From NCBI GenBank assembly GCA_964035545.1, contig OZ037765.1, positions 3,467,001 to 3,531,000 of the forward strand: a stretch of 64,000 bases of DNA. The letters run 5' to 3'. The DNA is from Bugula neritina. Taxonomy: Eukaryota > Bryozoa > Gymnolaemata > Cheilostomatida > Bugulidae. The translations under genes and the position numbers were made by a program. Numbering within the stretch: the first letter of the stretch is position 1; each line of letters starts with the position of its first letter. Under the pieces are notes generated by a model, which saw only the letters and a program-made list of their open reading frames with translations, was not told where the DNA came from and ran no database searches. Of this stretch, positions 45,946 to 64,000 are shown piece by piece.

Positions 45946-46037
45946 AGAAGTGTGATAAGTTAAACTTTGACCCTCAGACTCTGCTGCCAGAAGTGTGATA
46001 AGTTAAACTTTGACCCTCAGACTCTGCTGCCAGAAGT
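45946..46037. repeat. 43-bp tandem repeat
   Basis: The unit begins TGCTGCCAGAAGTGTGATAA, has a period of 43 bases, and two perfect units are followed by the first 15 bases of a third. Absent from the matching region at 34290-34320. Confidence 0.9.
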
Positions 46038-47010
46038 GACTGTCTCAAGTCTACTTATATGATTAGTTAAGATATATTAATGCTTTGTATTCTCTATATA
46101 CAAGTTGTCTCCTCTATCAACTGTAAACTGTGAACTGTGAACCCAATCTAATAATTCACCTAATTGACATTTCTGGTAATTTTTTTTCTGCTGATAATTT
46201 TAATAACTTTCTCCCTTTTTTATTCCTATTGCTTGTAAATTGCTGAAGAAAGCTGTTTCATATACTGATTGAATATCACAAAACACTTATGCTACAAATG
46301 TTGGCACATTTTCATGTTATCATACTGCAGCGCTTACATATCAATTAGTAACCCTGAATACTGCTGCTTTCCGATCATTAAAGAAATTGAGGCCCAATTG
46401 AATGACATGCAATGAATATTATACTTTATTAAGATACAAAACAAATAAAAAATATAAAAAATTGTGTTATATCACAGAAAAAGGTAAAGTTAATTGTACC
46501 AAGCAATAATGCAGGATTAAAAAGAAAACAGTTGTTTTTTAGAATTAAAATGAGAAGTTCTTTGCAAGAAAGCTGATTAAAAATTATTTGGCAAATAGAT
46601 GTACAGAAATATTGCATTTATATAATCTCTATTTAGTTTCAATCTTTTAGCTACACATATTATATACTGTAAATAAATGTTATAAAAGCCATGCCATTGT
46701 TTACTTGTAGTTTAAGACAGCTGCAGATTGGGAAAAAAATAATTCTGTCAAAACTTTTAAATTACAATCTACTGAAATTCTAAAAATTGAACACCCTCAT
46801 ATATTTTTAAAGAAACCATTATATAAGCTTTCAAAATTGACAGTGCTTTTAAAAATTTTATGTTAGTAGAATCACTTACAATAAGTTTAATGGACTTATC
46901 AAACTTTTGAAGATCTTTTATACTAATTATAAGATGCATACCATGATATATAGTTACTGCATATATATTAATGAAAAACATAAAATTTAAGCTTTCCAAT
47001 AAATGCTAAA

Positions 47011-47157
47011 CTATGAAGAATGAGAGGCCTGCATAATGTCTTTGAGTAAAGGAATAATAACCATATTCTATTAAGTCCATGCAAGATAAAAATGTGTACA
47101 GTATATATATAGCATATATAGGTGTATAAACACCAATGAGAAAGGCCAAGGCGTAAA
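47011..47157 (-). pseudogene. Broken last exon of an SLC15 paralogue
   Basis: On the minus strand it matches the last 45 or so codons of the SLC15 last exon: the TACGCCTTGGCCTTTCT segment, GGTGTTTATACACCTAT, then ATTATTCCTTTAC and GACATTATGCAGG, with a TAG at the same place. Small indels break the frame several times. The other exons are absent, so this is the truncated end of a duplication rather than a decayed whole gene. Confidence 0.8.
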
Positions 47158-47160
47158 TTT

Positions 47161-48435
47161 GCTTTTAGAAACTTAGATAAAGTTTAATTTAAGTAGCGCC
47201 AGTATCTATAAGTAGTGTTAGTTTCATTGGTTTTACATCGTGATGTTGAAAATAAATTTAATTATAAAATGCCTTATGTTTTAAGCGTGTAATTATTTAC
47301 AAAAAATATAAGGCTGCATTTATATATACCTTCACAATTTTTAGTCAGAAATTCAATTTTGCCAAATTAAAATTTTCACCAAGTTGCACTGGGCTTTATA
47401 AGCTAAACTTGGATCAAAATATTTTGACTCAATTGCTAACAATTTCAGAATAGCAATCAACTGGAATGATAACTCAGATTATCAGAAATGAATTCCCTAC
47501 TGAAATTATACTCATGCAATAAATATAAACATTGAAAATGAGATGCTATAAGTTTAAATTGGATACAACTGTATTTATGAAATAAAACAAATCTTTCATA
47601 AAATAGACACAGAAAAAAATAAAAAATAACATTGTTAGATAGGAGATATAAGCAATTTCAATTGCTTATAAAGAATTATCATGATTGTATTTTCAAAGAC
47701 AAATATTATTGAAAAAGCAATTCCCTGTAACAAAATAAAACAATAAGCATATATAGGATGTCATTTTTTGTTAATATTGAAAAGATACCCAGCAGTAAGT
47801 CAAACAGCATAACGAAAATAAGGCAATTGCTTACTTAATGTTTTGAAGCATGCGTTTTGAGACTTGAAATGCTTTTGAGTAAACAAAGCTAAAAAGTACA
47901 TATTATAGCTCATATAGCTGATAGAATGTTTAACCTTAATATAATATTTATAAGTGAATATCTAAAACATAATTTTTTTGAAATTGACAGAAGACAACTT
48001 TTTAGTCAATAATCAGTAGAATAGAAAATAGTTCTATTTGTAATTACAACTATTTAATAATGAAATTCCAACTCTGGTACTTATATATATATGTAGCAAG
48101 TTAACTTTTGAGGCAGTATGTATAATGAGCAATTGTAAAAGAATATAAAAACAGAATAATCATTCTATAATAAGCTAAATATTTTAGTTAATTTTTGTAG
48201 TCATTGTAACATAAAATTATATATAGCTGTGGACAGCAAAGCCTCCTATAAGACTGATGAGATAGCTTTCTATAGCTCAACTAACCGGTATTATTTGTAG
48301 GAAATTAAAAAGTTGCTTATTTGAAAGATCCCTGAACAAGTCTACCAAATAAATGGTCACTACTCTTGCATAATCACTCAGGTTTATTTAATCCTGGTGT
48401 AAACCATGGTGCTGGGATTTTTTACCATTTGTAGA
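47161..48435. other. Intergenic, no gene seen
   Basis: AT-rich sequence between the SLC15 remnant and the 3' end of paralogue C. Contains the 3' flank of C. No coding pattern. Confidence 0.45.
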
Positions 48436-58934
<10,499 letters not shown>

Positions 58935-59249
58935 TTTTCTTTGGCTGTAAAAGTTTCATAAGCATGTTTGACTATTGACCTTGCGGTTACCAAGCGCCAA
59001 CTCCTACACTCCATATACAAGTCTAGATTAAATAAAATTAATAGATTACCACAAAAAACTGCTTATTATTTGTCTGCATTTGTAACCACCCTTTTTCAAT
59101 TGTCAATGAAAACCCCTACAGCTGCAAAAATAATGTAATAAAACTTATAATCTAAATGATGACAACATATATATGTAATATGTTGATGTATAACATTAAC
59201 ATGTAATTGTATAATAAATTATTGTTTATTATATATCAACATTTTATAG

Positions 59250-59280
<31 letters not shown>

Positions 59281-59295
59281 CAATCTGAGGACAGC

Positions 59296-59350
<55 letters not shown>

Positions 59351-59420
59351 ATGCTGATTGCCAAATCTAGTTGGAATTCCAGCAAAGTAAAGTGCTCGAT
59401 ATCACAAGTGACAGAGCTTA
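58935..59420. other. 5' side of paralogue C with TA arrays
   Basis: Upstream region of the minus-strand gene. It holds TA arrays at about 59250-59277 and 59299-59345, separated by CCTCAATCTGAGGACAGCAG. No core promoter motif stands out. Confidence 0.5.
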
Positions 59421-59798
<378 letters not shown>

Positions 59799-60099
59799 CA
59801 AAATGATAATGATAATAATAATAGTATATATAAAGAGAAAGAAAATATTCAATAGTAATCATATAAACCTGTATTATAGTCTTTTTAAGTACTTGTAAAT
59901 AATATTTTTCAAAAAGATTAAGCTGATAATAAAAAGTTACCAATTAGGGATGAATGACATAGGAAGGGTTGGATATCATTCCGTATAATATACTGCCAAG
60001 CTTTAAGTTGAGTTTGTAATAAAAATATGTAAAACTAGCATATTATCATTGAATAGCTTGAATAGCTTATGGGTTTTTTTTAACTTATTTCGAAGTATA

Positions 60100-60430
60100 A
60101 TATATATTGTTGTATTTTGCTTAACTTAGAATTATGCACTCATGTTTAGTTTAAAGTAAATCATTATTGAAATTGTTATTCTGGCATCACTTCCTGTTTT
60201 GATCCCTGATCCGAGTGCAATAAAATAGGTTATTCAGCAATATTAATTCAATATTCATCTTGAAGTAACCAAGGTTCATATTGTTGTATTTTAATAAATT
60301 TAGAATTATGTTCTCATGTTTAGTTTGGAATAAATCATTATTGGAATTGTTATTCTTGCATCACTTTCTATTCTACTCCTGCACATTGTTTTGAATACAA
60401 TAAAATAAATTTGTTTAGTATTAGTAATCA
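60100..60430 (+). repeat. Dispersed repeat family R3, two tandem copies
   Basis: Copies at about 60100-60255 and 60278-60430 share TTGTATTTT, TTTAGAATTATG, CTCATGTTTAGTTT, TAAATCATTATTG and GCATCACTT with each other and with 42288-42430. Confidence 0.7.
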
Positions 60431-60630
60431 TTTAATTCAATTCCTGTCTGTTCTATAGGCACCTAAACTTCTCATCTTTCACTGTACTACGCAATTATAA
60501 ACATCATAAATGCAATACTTGACAATACCCATTATCAACAATTATAAGGTCACTTTTAGTCACCTTTCACCCCAGTAGTCCTGCGTGGGTGGTGGGTACA
60601 TTATCAACAATTTATGCTGGTAAAATCTTC

Positions 60631-60691
60631 TGCCCTCACCAGGAATCTAACCTCAAACCTCTAACTTGCATAGCTATGACCCCACAGGGGC
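60631..60691 (-). repeat. Degenerate tRNA-like copy
   Basis: On the minus strand it starts GCCCCTGTGGGGTCATAGC, then ATGCAAG, GGTTAGATTCC (decayed B box) and GTGAGGGCA. It has the same order as the tRNA-Ala-like family, with a shortened D region. It lies between R3 and R2 copies, as does the copy at 43663. Confidence 0.6.
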
Positions 60692-60739
60692 TACTGCCTG
60701 CTGGATAATCACAATATCACAAATTCTACCCAGTTCTTC

Positions 60740-60960
60740 AGAACTTCTCTGTCACCATATTTTGCAGCTATGTTATTTTAAAACTGGTTTTGCCTGCAAC
60801 TATTCATGCAGGATATGGAACTGAAAATATGTCACTCTTCAGCTGTTTGAGTCACTTGTGTCAATGAGAGTTGACTAAAGATTTGTTTATTCCTAGTGTG
60901 TTTTCAAATGCATGTCGAGATGCCTAACTAAATATCAACCGCACAGCATAGTTAAGGTCA
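60740..60960 (+). repeat. Dispersed repeat family R2, copy 3
   Basis: It matches 43310-43480: GCTATGTTATTTTAAAA, TTTTGCCTGCAA, GAACTGAAAATATGTCACTC and GAGTCACTTGTGTCAATGA. Confidence 0.75.
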
Positions 60961-61089
60961 TCCCCAGCAAAATTTCATCTCATAATCTAGTCTCAGTTCC
61001 TTTATGCTATTGCTCTGTGGGCGGCATGCGTATTGCCTACTTGTCATAATTTAGCAGGAGGTTGAACAATTGCCAACAAACCATTACAT

Positions 61090-61380
61090 TAGCCAGGGCT
61101 ACACCTGTTCGCGTTACAACTGACACAACAATCTATTGAGCAAGTATGTGGCCGTGGCAAGCCTAACCCCCTGTTCACACATTGCCGCACCGTACGCCGT
61201 AACAGAACAAACAAAATGGCGCTGCTGTTACATTTTGTCAACGGCTGTTCACACATTGCCGTAAGGTACAACGCATGACCTTGAGCTTTGACCAATCATA
61301 ATGAGGTTAATTTTTGCCTGCGGTGACTTAAATATTGTTGCGGGTTACACAACAGTTATGCGTGGATTTGCTGAGGTATT
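61090..61380. repeat. GC-richer island with 17-bp direct repeats
   Basis: The block is less AT-rich than its surroundings and contains CTGTTCACACATTGCCG twice (61171-61187 and 61245-61261), each followed by a related GCACCGTAC/TAAGGTAC motif. It may be a decayed MITE or a fragment of a larger repeat. No frame with a domain is present. Confidence 0.4.
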
Positions 61381-61642
61381 CAGTGCTGGCTTTTACTAGC
61401 AATTACTAGGGTAGCTGGCGAGTAATTACTTTTATTATACACAACATTAACCACAAAATAAACATTACAATAATTCACTGCTAAACATTAGTCACCTACT
61501 AATAAGTGTTTACAGTACAATGTTCAGCTCACAACAACGTGATGATTGCTTAATTAACCGGGAACAGTCACTTGACAGAAAGCTCGCCTTCCGGTCTTTC
61601 TTATTGGATGACATACAGTGGCTATTAGTATTCCCCCCCTAT

Positions 61643-61647
<5 letters not shown>

Positions 61648-61711
<64 letters not shown>
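61648..61711. repeat. TA microsatellite
   Basis: A TA array following CCCCCCCTATTATT and ending in ACACAGAAATCC. Confidence 0.95.
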
Positions 61712-61717
<6 letters not shown>

Positions 61718-62859
61718 AATCCTATAATTAGCCTATTCGGCTGCAACTTCAAAAGCACTCTCATATTTATAAATTCTTTTGAAGAAGTTTACCCTCAAAT
61801 ACTGTACAATAAAGAAAAAATTTCAAGCTAGCTGTTCTATTTTTCTCGGTTTTGTGTTATCTCAGTACACGCAGAGTTTATAGTCTCTATGAGAGACTTT
61901 TTTCAACTGACTGCGAGCATAATAGCTAAAATTTTGTCTGCTGTCACTACAACTCAGACTTTTATAATAGGAAATATTAAGAAATGCTTGCAGCTTACCT
62001 TTACAACTAAATATTAGAACCTGTAGAATATAAGATAGGTCCTATACCAAGTTTCATTCACAATAAATTTAATGGGAATCAGTAGAGATGATGAATTCAA
62101 AGTTATTAACACATATTATTGAAAACTATTTATACAAGTCTTGCTCTTTTTGTTGGTAGTCAAATTATATGACTAGCAAGAAGTTTAGATTTGATATTCA
62201 CCCATTGCGCGAACAATACTTTTTCTAGCTGCATTATTTTACTTGTAAAATTTTCAAGAGAAACCAGGGAAACCAATTCAGCAACTAGTTTTAAAGTTTG
62301 AAAAAAGGCATGTATAGCACCAGTGTTACACTGGTCATCCGTCTCTATAAGAGTAACAATTCAGTTTAATTCCAAATAGACAACCCCCTCCATATAGACG
62401 CCAAACAATATATTCTACTTAGACTGCCTATTTAAAAGCGTTAGAAAATGAAAATGGTACTTTTTATAAATAATATGTATTTTGCTGGAAACCCCGAGTA
62501 TCTCATGTAAACACAGTTGGAGCAAATACACCAGCTATATAACTGTAGAATGGCTAAATATTTGCACCGATCTAAACAATTCAACTAAAAAGTAGGCATG
62601 GATGTGGACATTGTAGCTATTTGGTAATTAGTATAATAGCTTAACAGTGGATTTGCTCTTATCCTTACTAAGTGACAGGCAAAGTAAGAATTTACAAAAT
62701 AAAATCTTTTAACAACCTCCTATCCCAATACATAAGGCAAAAACTACTGCAAATTGAAATTAATGATGGGTGTCTTTAGATTGCTTAACTTTTTTGGAGC
62801 TACTTACAATTTTCTTTCCTATGTTGAAGAAAACACATATAGTTAGCCCGAGTCGATAT
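61712..62859. other. Intergenic, no gene seen
   Basis: AT-rich sequence with no coding or repeat pattern that I can support. Confidence 0.4.
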
Positions 62860-63650
62860 GATACAGCTTCTGTTGCTCCTCTCACTACAAGCTATAATCA
62901 TAATATGATAACAATAAAATCTAGTCATATGATTGGCTGAGTTAGTTTTTATTTTGAAAACCTCACATGACGAATTTACTCAGGAGGTTTGGGAAATTCC
63001 AGTGTCATAGTTGATGATTTACAACAAAAGGCTTTTATTACGCTCAAATGGTTTATCAATACTTTTCAGCTGTGTTATTTTCAAAGTTGTTTTGACTTAA
63101 ATTACTGGCTTATTCAGTAAGCAACTGACAATGTGTCACTCAGTCAGTGTACAATAGCAGTGCCTCTTCATCACAACATCTGGTAACCCAGTGCTTGTCA
63201 CACTACGATCCATGGAATACCCCTTATAACCTACTTATCTATATATGCTGTACAACAGCTTGACTTGGAATCTCAATGATGTATACAAAATACTGGTAGA
63301 TTAAAACCAAACAATTCTAATTACGTGTAAAGTATATTGATTGTATTTCAGGAGCATTAGAGTACCTTGTAAAAAATAATTTCTCCAAACAAATGAAAAA
63401 ATAATTGACATTAACCCAAAAATAGAAGAAATCCATGCAGTCCTATAAAGTATAAAAATTATACAAATAATGTTTTGCATACCATGAAATGTGTGGTTTG
63501 ATAGCTGAATGTTTGTCAGCAAAATAAAAATAAACATTGCATGGGTAATATAATTTTCCTGTTTATATTTGGTTAGGTATCTCGACGCATGCATTTGAAA
63601 ACACCAGGAATAGAAAAAAAATTTTAGTCAATTTTTATTGACACAAGTTA
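62860..63650. repeat. Dispersed repeat family R2, rearranged copy
   Basis: The left part (62860-63150) matches R2 in plus orientation (AGTCATATGATTGGCTGAGT, AAATGGTTTATCAATA). The right part (about 63470-63650) matches R2 on the minus strand (CAATGTTTATTTTTATTTTGC and GCATGCGTCGAGATACC read on that strand). The two halves face each other. Confidence 0.65.
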
Positions 63651-63834
63651 CACAGAAAACTGAAGACTATCTGCCCCACCCTAAAGTTCTTCAACTAGCA
63701 AGCCAGCATGCTTTTACCTGGTATATACCCTGTGGGGGCTGTATAGGGGTATTCAGCTTCATGCACATCTCTTACTCTATATGTGTTACCCACCACCATT
63801 TTGCATAAATCTTATGCTAGTGGCTATTAGAGTA

Positions 63835-64000
63835 CGTACAAAGTTGAAGTACATTTTACCGCATAAATTGCTTTTTGAAGTCGAAGTAGCCCGTTTCACT
63901 TAGTCTTCATAAAAAAATCCATTACATAAACAACTACATTAACAGCTACATAAATATTTATGTAAACAACTACATAAACAACAGCTACATAGATAACAAC
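63835..64000 (+). repeat. Dispersed repeat family R2, copy running out of window
   Basis: It starts like the R2 5' end (AAATTGCTTTTTGAAGTCGAAGT) and reaches the ACAACTACATAAACAACTAC tandem words found at 42840-42900. Confidence 0.65.

Larger units (their letters stand above)
45290..47160 (-). repeat. Duplicated segment matching the SLC15-B 3' region
   Basis: It aligns collinearly and in the same orientation with about 33740-35400, that is, the spacer of the inverted pair plus the end of the last exon of paralogue B. The similarity is patchy but carries many shared 15-30 base blocks. It includes an independent 43-bp tandem duplication at 45946-46037. It ends abruptly inside the exon at about 47157. 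Confidence 0.75.

Overview
The window is nuclear DNA of a metazoan. It is low in GC, with long AT-rich introns and intergenic stretches. It holds spliced genes for animal-type extracellular modules (PAN, fibronectin III, sushi) and a BEL/Pao retrotransposon, a superfamily known from Metazoa. An early-branching invertebrate such as a sponge is plausible, but the sequence alone does not decide this.

Layout. (1) 769-18084, minus strand: a spliced type I membrane receptor of about 970 residues, with signal peptide, PAN, PAN-like, a long beta-rich module, fibronectin III modules, a membrane-proximal domain, sushi, one membrane helix and a short tail with an NPxY motif. Its introns carry a 17-bp minisatellite, a complete but internally deleted BEL/Pao element with identical LTRs, and a 1.3-kb DNA transposon. 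(2) 18.1-27.3 kb: no gene seen. It holds tRNA-Ala-like sequences, a probable solo LTR, dispersed repeats and a frameshifted gene fragment. (3) 27.3-41.0 kb: a large inverted duplication carrying two convergent, intact SLC15/POT-family transporter genes (27538-32856 plus; 35244-40857 minus). Each has eight exons with identical phases and predicts 601 residues. Each arm has gained a different transposon, so each arm preserves the other's empty site. (4) 41-48.4 kb: dispersed repeats, a LINE remnant, and a duplicated segment ending in a broken last SLC15 exon. (5) 48436-58934, minus: a third, more diverged SLC15 gene, with the same eight-exon plan and 591 residues. Its fourth intron is swollen by a pogo/Tigger-like transposon and a TIR element, both inserted at TA inside TA microsatellites. 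(6) 58.9-64 kb: no gene seen; microsatellites, a long hairpin and repeats.

The three transporters have a dileucine motif near the N terminus, as in endolysosomal PHT-type SLC15 proteins. The two inverted copies have Lys where the family's proton-coupling ExxER motif has its first Glu; the third copy keeps the Glu. I assembled exons by hand from splice signals and reading phase. The SLC15 models close perfectly in phase. The receptor model has two unresolved junctions.
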